From Acidobacteriota bacterium (GTDB taxonomy: Bacteria; Acidobacteriota; Vicinamibacteria; Vicinamibacterales; UBA8438), in the NCBI GenBank assembly GCA_011523845.1, contig WTFV01000145.1:1-36845 (forward strand): a stretch of 36,845 nt of DNA, read 5' to 3'. The notes under the pieces are model-generated. The model had not been told where the DNA came from. It did no database searches and saw only the letters and a program-made list of their open reading frames with translations. The translations under genes and the position numbers were made by a program. Shown here in pieces: positions 9,075 to 17,487 of the stretch (positions within the stretch are counted from its first letter, which is position 1; every line of letters starts with the position of its first letter).

Positions 9075-10337
9075 TCACCGCAACACCTTCCAGGTCACCA
9101 CCGCCCCGGCGCCGGCCACCCCGAGCCACGCGAGCAGCTTCCCGCGCCGCCGCACGAACGGCCGCGACGAACGCGTCCGGACCCACGCCGGGCCGTCCTC
9201 GCCGCGCGGCAGGGGCAGCTCGGCCAGCATCGACAGCGGCGGGACCTCCCAGACGTGCCACTCCCCGCGCGCCCCGTGCAGCTGCACATACCCGGCCCCG
9301 AGCACGTGATCGACCACGTACAGTCCGCCCGGCGACAGCGTGTAGTTGACGAACACCGGCTCTTCGCCCTCGTCGCCCGTCAGCGAGTAGAGCGCCGGCG
9401 ACTCGGCCGATCGGCTCCGCAGGTAGGTGAACTGCCCGTCGGTCCAGATCTGGGTCAGCAGCAGCGGCGCGTTGCGCGCCTGCTCGCTCAGCCGGTAGCG
9501 CATCTGCACCCGCCGCGGGTACGCCCGCAGGTAGTCGGCGAAGCGCGCCGACCCGAGCTCGCGGATGCGGACCTCCTCGCGCGCCGCCTCCTCGGCGATG
9601 CGCCGCACGTCCTGCTCCGCCGCCCGGATGCGCGCCTCGTACGCGGCGACGGCCCCGGCCGGAGCGAAGTCGAGCACGAGCCCGCCGGGGTCGAAGCCCT
9701 CCACCAGCGCCGACCGCGGCCGCTGCGCGCCCTCGGCCTCCGCCGCCCACCACTCGACCACCAGCACCTCGTCGGGCCGGTAGGCGTCGGTCGCGAACAC
9801 GTCGAACGAGTACGTCCGGTTCGAGGCGGTCACAAGCGACACCCGCGTGCGCCGCCCGAGCGCCATCGCCTTGACGAACGCCACGTTGTCGGCCCCGCGC
9901 ACGTCGAAGTAGACCGAGTCCCCCACCACGAAGTCGACGATCGCCTCGTCGGGAGCGAGCTGGATCGTCGTGTGCCGCAGGGTCGCCGCCAGCACCGGCA
10001 CCGAGGCGTTGCGCGGATGCGTCACCGTGCGGATGGGCGCAAGCTCGGCCAGCACGCTCAGGTCCGGCCAGCCCGGCTGCAGCGGGTCGGCCCCGGCCCC
10101 GCCGTCGGACCCGCCCAGCAGGTCGATCTCGGCCTGCACCTCGGCCAGCCGCCGCTCGACCTGCGCCTCGTCGAGCACCGCCCCCGGCGCCGCAAGCGCC
10201 GGCATCTGCACCGACACCGGCTCCCCGTCCGCGCCGCCGACAGTAACCGGCGCCGGCGGCTGCGCCCACGCCGAGCCGGATACGGCCAGGGCCGCCACCG
10301 CGCCCGCCCACGACCAGCGTCCCGTCCATTCCGTCAT
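9075..10337 (-). CDS. virB9: VirB9/TrbG-family T4SS protein
   Basis: A 420-residue exported protein with signal peptide (WAGAVAALAVSGSAWAQ). The central region contains IVDFVVGDSVYFDV and TRVSLVTASNRTYSFDVFAT, matching the VirB9 N-terminal domain, in which the TNLxVxTxxRxYxF pattern is typical. The C-terminal domain has QIWTDGQFTYLRSRSAESPA, then EPVFVNYTLSPGGLYVVDHV, typical of CagX/VirB9. A helical insert (about 235-285) lies between them, and the last 20 residues are hydrophobic (WLGVAGAGAVVTWKVL), which is unusual and could be a membrane tail. ATG 10337 overlaps the virB4 stop (ATGA). It would form the outer-membrane core with VirB10. A divergent paralogue follows 26 nt downstream. Confidence 0.85.
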   Translation of the reverse strand: MTEWTGRWSWAGAVAALAVSGSAWAQPPAPVTVGGADGEPVSVQMPALAAPGAVLDEAQVERRLAEVQAEIDLLGGSDGGAGADPLQPGWPDLSVLAELAPIRTVTHPRNASVPVLAATLRHTTIQLAPDEAIVDFVVGDSVYFDVRGADNVAFVKAMALGRRTRVSLVTASNRTYSFDVFATDAYRPDEVLVVEWWAAEAEGAQRPRSALVEGFDPGGLVLDFAPAGAVAAYEARIRAAEQDVRRIAEEAAREEVRIRELGSARFADYLRAYPRRVQMRYRLSEQARNAPLLLTQIWTDGQFTYLRSRSAESPALYSLTGDEGEEPVFVNYTLSPGGLYVVDHVLGAGYVQLHGARGEWHVWEVPPLSMLAELPLPRGEDGPAWVRTRSSRPFVRRRGKLLAWLGVAGAGAVVTWKVLR

Positions 10338-12799
10338 GACAGCATCTCCCGCCGTCCCGGCTCGTCGCCGGGCCGCTCTCCCGCCGCCAGCCGCGCCAGC
10401 GCGCCGGCCAGCCCGTGCCGGTCGACCATCTCCGCCCGCACCGCCGCCTCCGACGCCGACGAGGTCGACAGCCAGTACGTCTCCGGGTCCACCGTCAGGC
10501 GCAGGACCACCTTCTCGAGCAGCCGGTGCAGGAAGATCTCCTTCTTCGGCTCCAGCCCCCGCACCGTCTCGTACTCGGCCTGGCTCAGCTGCAGCACGTC
10601 GGCCGCCGTCTGCGGGAAGCTCGCGTTCGCCAGCAGCAGCTTGGTCGGCAGCATCTCGAGCAGCGCCTTGGCCTGCGCCGAGGCCGTCAGGTCCACCACC
10701 GACTGGGTCGCCATCACCAGCGCCGCGTTGCGCTTGCGCCAGGTCTTGGCCGCCTCCATCAGCACGGTCAGCACCGCCGGGTCGGCCAGGTAGCGCCACG
10801 CCTCGTCGACCACCATCAGCTTCAGCCGCCCCAGCTCGGCGTCGTCGTCGATGACCAGCCGCAGCCGCTCGAACAGGTAGAAGAGCGCCGCCGCGCACCA
10901 GTCCGGGTACTCGGCCGCCCCCTCGAGGTCGATCACCTGCCAGTCGGCCGTGCCCACCCGCATCCGCTCGTCCGGCGGACCGTCGAAGGTCGGCGCCCAC
11001 GGGCCGTCGCCGACCCAGCGCGACATCGGCGCCTTCATGCGCGGCGGCAGCTGCCGCACCAGCGTCCCCAGGGTCCGGTCCTCGACCGGGTACTCGTAGG
11101 TGTCGGCGATCCGCTGCCGGATGTCGTCGACGTCGTCGGCCTCGCACTCGTACTGCCCGATGGCCAGCAGCCGCTGCACCCAGCTGGCGATGAACCCGTA
11201 GGTCCGCTCCCCCGGCGGCAGCGAGAAGGGCCGCAGGCCCGGCTGCTCCCCGTCGCCGCCCGACTCGGCCTTCATCGACAGGTACGCGCCCCCGACCGAC
11301 TTGGTGATCCAGCGGTAGGAACCGCCCAAATCGAGGATCATCACGCGCGGCTTGTACTGCAGGGCCTGCAGCAGGAGGAAGTTGAGCATGAAGCTCTTGC
11401 CCGAGCCGGTCGCCCCGAGCACGAGCGTGTGCCCGACGTCGCCGCCGCCGAACAGGTCGTAGCCGTACGGCGTCCCCCAGCGCGTCTCGAACTGGGTCAG
11501 CGCCGGCTGGCCCAGGTGCTCGCAGCGGCTGTAGCCGCGCGCCCCGCCGAAGAGGGGGGCCAGTGCCGCGGCCTGGCCCGACGAGACCAGCACCGGCCGC
11601 GCCATCGGCTGCACCTTCTGCCCCGGGAAGCGCGCGAACCAGGTCGCCGTCTGCCCGAAGCGCTCCTTGACCGCCTTGCCGTCCGCCTGCGTGAACACCC
11701 GCTGCACCAGGCCCCCGACCTGGTCCAGCTCGGCGTGGTCCCAGCCGGCGACCGCCACCGAGAAGCTCAGCTCCCCGTAGGGGACGCCCACCGTGTCCAG
11801 CTCGAGCGAGGCCCGGTAGAGCTGGTCGACCGCCGCCCCCGACGGCGCGTCGTCGAGCGCCACGCTGGTGCCCTCGGTCTGCGTCATCGCGGCCCAGAAC
11901 GACCACCGCTGCGTGTTGTAGTGCTTCTGCACCGAGCGGATGCGCGACAGCGCCGCCGTCTTCTCCAGCGGCCGCCACTCCATCACCGCCGTGAAGTCGT
12001 AGGGAAGCGCATAGAGCTCGCCCAGCGCATTGGCCGCCGAGCGCGGCGGCGGCAGCGCCATCGAGAAGACCCCCACCAGCCGGTCGCCCACCAGCATGTG
12101 CTTGCGCTCGAAGGCCACCGTCTCGCCCGCCACACGCCAGTTCAGCCCGTAGCGCGACGGCCGCTCCATCGGCGTCCACACCCCCTGCCCCTGGTTGACC
12201 AGCCGGAAGAGCAGCCCGCCGATCTCGTCGCCGCGCAGCGGCGTCAGCGGCGTGAACTGCTCGACCAGCGTCTCGATCTCGCTGTAGAGAGAGCGCGACT
12301 CGGTCAGCGCGCGATCCACGATCTCGCGCAGGTGGAACGTCAGGTGCTCGGCGCGCCCGCCGCCGGCCCAGCGCTTCGCGTACTGCACCCACCAGCGCGA
12401 CTGGTCGGCGCGCACGTGCGCCTTCAGGCCCGGCTGGCACGCCAGCACCAGGTAGACCTTCATCTGGCGCACGCGCCCGGCCACCCACGAGCGCCGCTTG
12501 CGCTGGGCGAGCATGCCGATCTCGTCGCCGTCGAAGCCGGCCGTGTCCATGCCCGCCGACGGCCGTTCGAAGACGATGAACGCGCGATGCGGGGAACGCA
12601 CGAGCCCCAGCAGCCGCTGCCACGCCTGCGTCGTCGCGTCCAGGTCCTCGGGCGCGCGACCGTCGACCGTGTCCGGCGTCACCTCGGCGAAGAAGAGAAA
12701 CTGCCCGTCGGTCGTCAGCACCACGTCGTCGGCCACGAACCCCCAGTAGGGGACGTAGGTCGACAGACTCCCTTCCTTCGGCTTGAACAGGTCGATCAC
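10334..12799 (-). CDS. virB4: VirB4/TrbE-family T4SS ATPase
   Basis: An 821-residue cytoplasmic ATPase that energises pilus assembly and substrate transfer. The N-terminal half is the VirB4/CagE domain; the C-terminal half is the P-loop motor. Walker A GATGSGKS lies at about residues 461-468 and Walker B LKLMVVDEAWRYL at about 658-670, followed by the conserved ALVMATQSVVDL region (about 690). The length is normal for TrbE/VirB4. The start is GTG at 12799, with GGAGGAGAGG just upstream, overlapping the virB3 stop (GTGA). Unlike some systems, VirB3 is separate and not fused. This is the most certain gene of the secretion cluster and fixes its identity as a conjugative-type T4SS. Confidence 0.96.
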   Translation of the reverse strand: MIDLFKPKEGSLSTYVPYWGFVADDVVLTTDGQFLFFAEVTPDTVDGRAPEDLDATTQAWQRLLGLVRSPHRAFIVFERPSAGMDTAGFDGDEIGMLAQRKRRSWVAGRVRQMKVYLVLACQPGLKAHVRADQSRWWVQYAKRWAGGGRAEHLTFHLREIVDRALTESRSLYSEIETLVEQFTPLTPLRGDEIGGLLFRLVNQGQGVWTPMERPSRYGLNWRVAGETVAFERKHMLVGDRLVGVFSMALPPPRSAANALGELYALPYDFTAVMEWRPLEKTAALSRIRSVQKHYNTQRWSFWAAMTQTEGTSVALDDAPSGAAVDQLYRASLELDTVGVPYGELSFSVAVAGWDHAELDQVGGLVQRVFTQADGKAVKERFGQTATWFARFPGQKVQPMARPVLVSSGQAAALAPLFGGARGYSRCEHLGQPALTQFETRWGTPYGYDLFGGGDVGHTLVLGATGSGKSFMLNFLLLQALQYKPRVMILDLGGSYRWITKSVGGAYLSMKAESGGDGEQPGLRPFSLPPGERTYGFIASWVQRLLAIGQYECEADDVDDIRQRIADTYEYPVEDRTLGTLVRQLPPRMKAPMSRWVGDGPWAPTFDGPPDERMRVGTADWQVIDLEGAAEYPDWCAAALFYLFERLRLVIDDDAELGRLKLMVVDEAWRYLADPAVLTVLMEAAKTWRKRNAALVMATQSVVDLTASAQAKALLEMLPTKLLLANASFPQTAADVLQLSQAEYETVRGLEPKKEIFLHRLLEKVVLRLTVDPETYWLSTSSASEAAVRAEMVDRHGLAGALARLAAGERPGDEPGRREMLS

Positions 12800-13200
12800 G
12801 GCCTCTCCTCCACCGGCGCGCGCCCGGCCGCCGAACCGCCCCGGGACACGGCCCGCGCGTCCTCGTCGTCAGCCGCGAGCGAATCCAGCGACACGTCGAG
12901 CACGCAGGAGCCGAAGCGCACCGGCACACCGCCGGGGTCGCACCACGCCACGTCGTAGCGCGAGGTCACCCGCAGGATCTCGAACCAGTGCGGGTCCCGG
13001 TTGGTCATGCGCCGGAAGAGCACGAACAGCGCGCCGGTGACGGCGACGCTGAGCAGGAACGCCGCCAGCAGCTGCCAGAGCACGAAGAAGACGATCCCCA
13101 GCAGGCCGAACAGCCGGCGGTCGATGCCCGCCACCTCCGGCGCCTTGCACAGCACGTGGAAGCCCTCCCACTGCTGCTGCCCCCGCAACGACACGCTCAT
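12796..13200 (-). CDS. virB3: VirB3/TrbD-like T4SS membrane protein
   Basis: A 134-residue protein with one or two transmembrane helices at about 32-62 (LFGLLGIVFFVLWQLLAAFL, then LSVAVTGALFVLF). The segment RRMTNRDPHWFEILRVT follows at once, corresponding to the TrbD/VirB3 pattern in which Asp-Pro and aromatic residues come just after the hydrophobic region. VirB3 proteins are usually about 90-110 aa; here a charged tail of about 40 residues is added. It partners VirB4 at the inner membrane, and its stop overlaps the virB4 GTG start. ATG 13200 has GGAGGGGG seven nt upstream. Assignment rests on size, topology and the immediate VirB4 neighbour. Confidence 0.8.
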   Translation of the reverse strand: MSVSLRGQQQWEGFHVLCKAPEVAGIDRRLFGLLGIVFFVLWQLLAAFLLSVAVTGALFVLFRRMTNRDPHWFEILRVTSRYDVAWCDPGGVPVRFGSCVLDVSLDSLAADDEDARAVSRGGSAAGRAPVEERP

Positions 13201-13220
13201 CGTCCACCCCCTCCCCGCGG

Positions 13221-13541
13221 CTACGACGTGTAGTCGCCCGACTCCTCGCGCCCGAGCGCGGCGGCCAGCTCCGCGTCCCCGCCGCGCCCCTCGCGGATCG
13301 AACGGTCGAGCACCTCGATCCGCGTGCCGACGTCGCCGAGGAACAGCAGCCGCGCCACGTGGTAGTAGCCCGCGAACATCAGCACGGCGCTCGCCGAGGG
13401 CACCGCCACGAGATGGAAGCGGTAATGGCTCCACGCGATCGGCCACAGCCCCGACAGGTAGCCCAGGTCCGTCCAGATCCACCAGGCCAGCGGCACCACC
13501 GTCGACAGCGACAACCCGAACGCGACCTGCCAGGGGTGCAT
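13221..13541 (-). CDS. small membrane protein in the VirB2 (pilin) position
   Basis: A 106-residue protein with an N-terminal hydrophobic helix (about 4-24, WQVAFGLSLSTVVPLAWWIW), a second one (about 42-70, FHLVAVPSASAVLMFAGYYH and beyond) and a charged C-terminus (DRSIREGRGGDAELAAALGR). It precedes virB3 by 20 nt, where VirB2/TrbC pilin genes usually stand, and is of pilin size. However, the first helix has no evident signal-peptidase site, and the charged tail is unlike mature pilins, so it may be an unrelated membrane factor. A GAGAGGAG ribosome site lies 7 nt before ATG 13541. Pilin is possible but not supported by a motif. Confidence 0.6.
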   Translation of the reverse strand: MHPWQVAFGLSLSTVVPLAWWIWTDLGYLSGLWPIAWSHYRFHLVAVPSASAVLMFAGYYHVARLLFLGDVGTRIEVLDRSIREGRGGDAELAAALGREESGDYTS

Positions 13542-13554
13542 CTACCCGCTCCTC

Positions 13555-14562
13555 TCAGCGCCCGCCCCACGACAGCGGGAACTCGTCGACGCGCAGCGCG
13601 CGCGCCCGCCTGCTCCTGTCCGGCCGGAAGCCGTACACCCGGAAACCCGACCGCTTCTTGTCCGCAACCTGCGCGTGAGTGTACGAACCCGAGGCCACCT
13701 CGACCGAGCGCGTGACCACCCGCCCGGACTCGTCCTCGATCTCGACCAGCGCGTCGGGCAGCGGCACGCCGTCGTCGAAGACCCGCAGGCCGATGCCGGC
13801 CGCCGCCTCCGCCCGCATGCGCCGCGCCTCGGCCGGACCCCCGCGCCGCCGCCCCGCGTCGTCGGCCGCGGCCAGCAGGCCGCGCAGCTCCGACTCGAGC
13901 CGTACCCGGCGCACGCGGCCGCCCGACGAGCCGACGTCGGCCGCATCCTGCGCCACCGCCTCGAAGACCTGGTGGTCGTGCCGCAGCTGCCGCGGGTCGG
14001 CCAGCCCCTCCCAATAGCGCTGCTCGTCGGAGAGCACCGCCCGAACGCCCGCTCCCTTGCGCCGCCGCTCGGCCGCCCGATCCCGGCCCTTCCCGGTCAG
14101 GGTGAACACCTGATAGCCGTGCTTGCCGCGCTCCACCCGCACCGCGCGCACCAGGCCGTCGCGCTCGAGCCGCCGCAGCGCCTTGTTGGCGGCGAACGGG
14201 TGCCCGTCGAAGCAGTGCGCCACCAGCGCCTTGCGGCTGACCACGCGGAAGATGCCGATGGTCTCTAGGGTCAGCGCCAGCCGCTCCTCGTACGGCACCC
14301 GGGGGCCCTCGCGCCGGTCCGCGCGCCGGCCGGCATGCACGTGCGGCGCGTCGAGGTCGCGCAGCTTCGTGATCTCGAACGGCTCGGGCTCCGGAGCCGG
14401 AAGCGGATCCGGCCCCGCGGAAGGTCGACCGCGCCGCGAACGAGCGTCGCGGGCCGTCGGCTCCCGATCGGGACGCTCTTCCGGAACGGGACGGTCCGGG
14501 CTCCGCGGCCCCGGACGCTCGCCGCGCGAGCCCGCCGAGTCGAGGCCGTAGACGCTCCACAC
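13555..14562 (-). CDS. replication-relaxation-like winged-helix protein
   Basis: A cytoplasmic protein of about 335 residues. After a disordered Arg/Pro-rich N-terminus, a winged-helix domain is visible (RLALTLETIGIFRVVSRKAL, then ANKALRRLERDGLVRAVRVE and GYQVFTLTGKGRD). This resembles the N-terminal domain of replication-relaxation family proteins found on mobile elements, which bind DNA and are linked to mobilisation. A second part (about 160-335) contains the HDHQVFEAVAQDA region, also in keeping with that family. GTG 14562 is preferred because GGAGAGG lies 10 nt upstream and the upstream gene stops at 14570; a longer ATG version from 14604 would overlap that gene. It is the second gene of the T4SS operon. 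Confidence 0.65.
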   Translation of the reverse strand: MWSVYGLDSAGSRGERPGPRSPDRPVPEERPDREPTARDARSRRGRPSAGPDPLPAPEPEPFEITKLRDLDAPHVHAGRRADRREGPRVPYEERLALTLETIGIFRVVSRKALVAHCFDGHPFAANKALRRLERDGLVRAVRVERGKHGYQVFTLTGKGRDRAAERRRKGAGVRAVLSDEQRYWEGLADPRQLRHDHQVFEAVAQDAADVGSSGGRVRRVRLESELRGLLAAADDAGRRRGGPAEARRMRAEAAAGIGLRVFDDGVPLPDALVEIEDESGRVVTRSVEVASGSYTHAQVADKKRSGFRVYGFRPDRSRRARALRVDEFPLSWGGR

Positions 14563-14569
14563 CGCCCGC

Positions 14570-15577
14570 CTACCTCTCCACGGCCCGCTGCAGCGCGCGC
14601 GCACGGTCGATCACCGCCGGGTCCAGGGCCCACAGGTCCCAGCCGCCCGCGGCGCCCTCGGCGTCGATCCACACCCGGCGCACCGACTCGACCCGCGCGC
14701 GCGAGTCCGCCATCGCCTCGAGCAGCCGGGCGACCAGCTCCCCGGCCCGCCCCGACAGCACGATGCCCGCATCGCCGGCAGACCCGCGCGGCGCCGCCAG
14801 CACGCGTTCGGCCGCGGCCGAACGCGGAGAGACCGGCGGGTCCACCGGCGCGCCGTTGACGCCATCGCCCGGAGACGCCGTGACCGCGGACGCGGCTCTC
14901 GCGGCCGCCGCCGGTTTCCGAGCATCCTGCGCAACGCCGGCAGCGCAATCAGCCTCGCCAGCAGCGGAAACCGCATCCGGGACCGCCTCGCCGGGCGAAA
15001 CCCCGACGAGGCACGCATCCGAGTCCGGCAGCGCGTCCGGCGGGCCGGCGACAAGCTCGACGTCCGGATCGTGCGGCACCGGCGCTCCGGCGGGAACCGG
15101 CCGGTGCACCGGGGCGCCGCCGGGCACAGGCCGCGCAGGACGGCGCGCGGCGTCAGGGCGCGGCGTCGCCGCACGCCCGCGGCGGCGGCCATCGCGTGCC
15201 GGATACGGGCGGGCCGCCGCCTGCGAACCCGCCGCGGCCGAAGCCGCCGTCCCCTCGCGCCGGCGCCAGCGCGCGCGCTGCTCCCGCCACACCTTCTCGA
15301 CGTCAACCCAGTCGGCCGGATACGCCTGCTTGAAGCGGGCGTACTGCGCGCGCAGCGGGTCCACCCACACCGGAACCAGCCGCGGGCCGACCACGGCGGC
15401 GAGCAGCTCCGGATCGACCGCCTGCAGCACCAGGCGCTTGACGCCGGCGGCCGCGTCCATCCGCTCGAACTCGAAGCGCACCCGCGACAGGCGCCCGCCG
15501 CCGGCCCGCACGGCGCCGATCAGGACCTCGACCAGCGGCACCCCAGCCCGCTTCGGCTTCCCCGCCACATGCGCCAT
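14570..15577 (-). CDS. unknown protein, first gene of the T4SS operon
   Basis: A 335-residue protein with no recognised family. A folded N-terminal domain (about 1-110) contains VEVLIGAVRAGGGRLSRVRF and RFKQAYPADWVDVEKVWREQ. A low-complexity Pro/Ala/Arg linker (about 115-260) follows, and then a C-terminal helical domain (about 265-335, ELVARLLEAMADSRARVESV, ending DPAVIDRARALQRAVER). The layout suggests an adaptor joining two partners. The start is ATG 15577, only 9 nt after a TACACT -10 element, with no clear ribosome site. Codon use is as GC-rich as its neighbours. It is the first gene after a promoter that probably drives the secretion operon. Confidence 0.6.
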   Translation of the reverse strand: MAHVAGKPKRAGVPLVEVLIGAVRAGGGRLSRVRFEFERMDAAAGVKRLVLQAVDPELLAAVVGPRLVPVWVDPLRAQYARFKQAYPADWVDVEKVWREQRARWRRREGTAASAAAGSQAAARPYPARDGRRRGRAATPRPDAARRPARPVPGGAPVHRPVPAGAPVPHDPDVELVAGPPDALPDSDACLVGVSPGEAVPDAVSAAGEADCAAGVAQDARKPAAAARAASAVTASPGDGVNGAPVDPPVSPRSAAAERVLAAPRGSAGDAGIVLSGRAGELVARLLEAMADSRARVESVRRVWIDAEGAAGGWDLWALDPAVIDRARALQRAVER

Positions 15578-15586
15578 GCCGGCGGG

Positions 15587-15615
15587 AGTGTACGGACCAC
15601 ATTCCGCACGACGGC
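15587..15615 (-). promoter_or_regulatory. predicted promoter of the T4SS operon
   Basis: On the minus strand GCCGT (15615-15611) is followed after exactly 18 nt by TACACTC (-10 at 15592-15587). ATG 15577 begins 9 nt later. The same GCCGT-N18-TACACTC arrangement precedes two other element genes at 22,779 and 24,829. Inference from sequence only. Confidence 0.55.
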
Positions 15616-15733
15616 GGGAACGAACGCCACGAACCACCACGAGCGCCGGATCCGACGACCCGCAGCGCCGGTGAATCGGAGACGATCAACTACTGGCGCC
15701 CGACAGCAGACCGCACCGACCCGGACACGAACG

Positions 15734-16399
15734 ATGAAACCCGAAACCCTCGACAAGCTGTACCGGGAACACCTGATGAGAGCGCTGCGGCCGCCGGTCT
15801 CCGCGCACGTCGTGGCGTGGCAGACGCGGCTGCAGCTGATCTGGATGGAGACCGCCGTCGGCGCCGGCATCGACCCGGGGACGACCGAACGCACCTGGGT
15901 CTGGTCGGACCTGCACCTCGAGCACGCCGGGATCATCCGCCACGGCGACCGGCCCCACCCCGACGTGCACGCGATGGACGCGATGCTGCTCCGCGCGTGG
16001 GGCGAGCACGTGAACGCCGACGACACGATCGTCTGCCTGGGCGACGTGACGCTCGCAGAGCCATCCGCACGGATCCTGTCGAAGCTGTCGACGATGCCCG
16101 GCCGCAAGCTGCTCGTCGCCGGCAACCACGACTTCCTGCCCGCGCAGGAATGGCCCAAGACCTACGGCTTCGACGCGACGGCGCCAACGATGGTCTGCAA
16201 CGCCGGACCGACCCTGCTCCTCACGCACGAGCCGCTCGAAGCCGTGCCGCCGGGGTGCGTGAACGTCCACGGCCACATCCACGGACCCGGGGGCGAGGTG
16301 TCTGCCGACCACGTCAACGTCTGTGTCGAGCGAACCGGGTACGAACCCGTCCGCTTGAGCGAGCTGATCCGCAGAATCCGGAGCGACCGGACCCGCTGA
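15734..16399 (+). CDS. calcineurin-like metallophosphoesterase
   Basis: A 221-residue binuclear metallophosphoesterase. The five conserved blocks are all present: WSDLHLEH (Asp59, His61), LGDV (Asp104), GNHD (Asn131, His132), THEP (His165) and GHIHG (His181, His183), so it should be catalytically active. Small enzymes of this type are common on phages and plasmids; the substrate cannot be told from the sequence. It is oriented against the secretion operon and diverges from it, with its own upstream region of about 150 nt. The frame is open further upstream, but ATG 15734 is the first ATG giving a normal family N-terminus. No Shine-Dalgarno is visible. Its end converges on the CvpA-like gene, with a hairpin at the junction. 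Confidence 0.85.
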   Translation: MKPETLDKLYREHLMRALRPPVSAHVVAWQTRLQLIWMETAVGAGIDPGTTERTWVWSDLHLEHAGIIRHGDRPHPDVHAMDAMLLRAWGEHVNADDTIVCLGDVTLAEPSARILSKLSTMPGRKLLVAGNHDFLPAQEWPKTYGFDATAPTMVCNAGPTLLLTHEPLEAVPPGCVNVHGHIHGPGGEVSADHVNVCVERTGYEPVRLSELIRRIRSDRTR

Positions 16400-16411
16400 A
16401 GCGGTCCGGTC
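16385..16411. terminator. bidirectional hairpin between convergent genes
   Basis: A perfect 9-bp inverted repeat, GACCGGACC and GGTCCGGTC, with a 9-nt loop. It overlaps the last codons of the + strand phosphoesterase and the stop of the - strand CvpA-like gene. No T-tract flanks it, so intrinsic termination may be weak or may need a factor. Confidence 0.6.
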
Positions 16412-17021
16412 ACCGCCAGGGCAGCCCCGGCAGCCGCGGGTCCAGCGGCGGCGCCTCCGCCGGACCCGGACGCCGCAGCGTGCGCGCGCTCTCCGCACGG
16501 TCCCGCCAGAACTGCCGCACGGCCTCCATCCGCTCCCGGTACCAGGCGGTCAGCTCCGCCGGAGCCAGCGCAACCGCCGCGTCGGCCCCGACCACCGCAT
16601 ACGGCGCAAGCCGGGACTCGGCCAGCAGGAGATCACCCGCCGGCACGTACGCCAGCACGGGCACCACGACCGAGCCTGCAATGAGCACCGCGCCGGCCAG
16701 CCCCGCCACGGCCCCCGCGAGCCGGTCCGCCCACGCCAGCATCGCCATGCGCACCAGCGCCCGCACGAACGGCAGGACGACGGCCGCGCCGATCATCACG
16801 CCGATGAACACCGCCCCGTAGCCGATTCCGCTCGCCACCAGCGGCGGCATCTCGAAACGCGCGATCAGCGCCTCTCCAACCTGCGCGTGCCGCGCCGCCG
16901 CCACGAGGAACGCGGCCACCAGCGCCGTCATCCAGACGACGAGCCGCGTCAGGCCCTTGGCCAGGCCCACCAGCGACAGCACGAAGAGCAGCGTCCCGAA
17001 ACCCGCGTCGAACGCGTTCAT
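16410..17021 (-). CDS. CvpA-family-like membrane protein
   Basis: A 203-residue membrane protein with four hydrophobic segments at about 4-24, 28-48, 68-92 and 108-135 (FGTLLFVLSLVGLAKGLTRL; VVWMTALVAAFLVAAA; IGYGAVFIGVMIGAAVVLPF; AVAGLAGAVLIAGSVVVPVL) and a cytoplasmic tail rich in Arg and Pro. The N-terminal FDAGFGTLLFVLSLVGLAKG and four-helix layout match the CvpA (colicin V production) family, whose members are about 160-200 aa. ATG 17021 has AGAGG eight nt upstream; an in-frame GTG at 17045 is less likely. Its role in the element is unknown. It could support envelope homeostasis during conjugation, but that is a guess. Confidence 0.65.
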   Translation of the reverse strand: MNAFDAGFGTLLFVLSLVGLAKGLTRLVVWMTALVAAFLVAAARHAQVGEALIARFEMPPLVASGIGYGAVFIGVMIGAAVVLPFVRALVRMAMLAWADRLAGAVAGLAGAVLIAGSVVVPVLAYVPAGDLLLAESRLAPYAVVGADAAVALAPAELTAWYRERMEAVRQFWRDRAESARTLRRPGPAEAPPLDPRLPGLPWR

Positions 17022-17072
17022 CCCGCCGACCTCTGCAACATCCACAGGACAAGCCTACGGACCCGCGGTCCC

Positions 17073-17078
17073 TACACT
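17073..17078 (+). promoter_or_regulatory. TACACT -10 element for the small membrane gene
   Basis: TACACTC, identical to the -10 element of three other element promoters, lies 12 nt before ATG 17091. No matching GCCGT box stands 18 nt upstream, so the call is weaker than for those three. Confidence 0.4.
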
Positions 17079-17090
17079 CGACGGCAACCG

Positions 17091-17345
17091 ATGACCAGCG
17101 CACTGCGCCACGCAATCGCCTTCACCGCCGCGCTGCCGGTCGCGCTGCTCGCCCACGACGCCGGCATCGAGCCCGTCTGGGCCGCCACCGCCGCGATACT
17201 GCTGCCCACCATCCACGCCGGCGTCGACCTCGTGGTCCACGGACCGGACCTGAACCTGCGGCGCATCGCCGCCTGTACCACGTTCCACGCAGCGACCATC
17301 ACCGCGCTGGGCCTGTTGCTCGCAAGCCTGCTCGGAACGCGCTGA
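17091..17345 (+). CDS. small membrane protein, unknown
   Basis: An 84-residue protein with three hydrophobic stretches (about 6-22, 27-45 and 62-81: IAFTAALPVALLA; VWAATAAILLPTIHAGVDLV; FHAATITALGLLLASLL) joined by short loops, one containing HGPDLNLRR. No family recognised. It diverges from the CvpA-like gene, with 69 nt between the starts. A TACACT element lies 12 nt upstream of ATG and no ribosome site is visible, so a short-leader or leaderless transcript is likely. Support: membrane-protein composition, good start context and lack of a better frame. Confidence 0.5.
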   Translation: MTSALRHAIAFTAALPVALLAHDAGIEPVWAATAAILLPTIHAGVDLVVHGPDLNLRRIAACTTFHAATITALGLLLASLLGTR

Positions 17346-17487
17346 GAGCAGCACGACGGCATTCAAGAGCCAATCCCGACAAGGACCGTCGGCCTCCCGA
17401 CCAGACCGGACGGATCGAAAGAGAAAGGGCCGCGAGCGCCCTCGCGCCCGCGGCCCCCGATGACGCCGCCACTGCGGCGATTCGCGA

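Noticed and set aside
10415..12958. 847-codon + strand open frame opposite virB4
   Set aside because: Antisense shadow typical of GC-rich DNA; virB4 on the other strand has Walker motifs and a start coupled to virB3.
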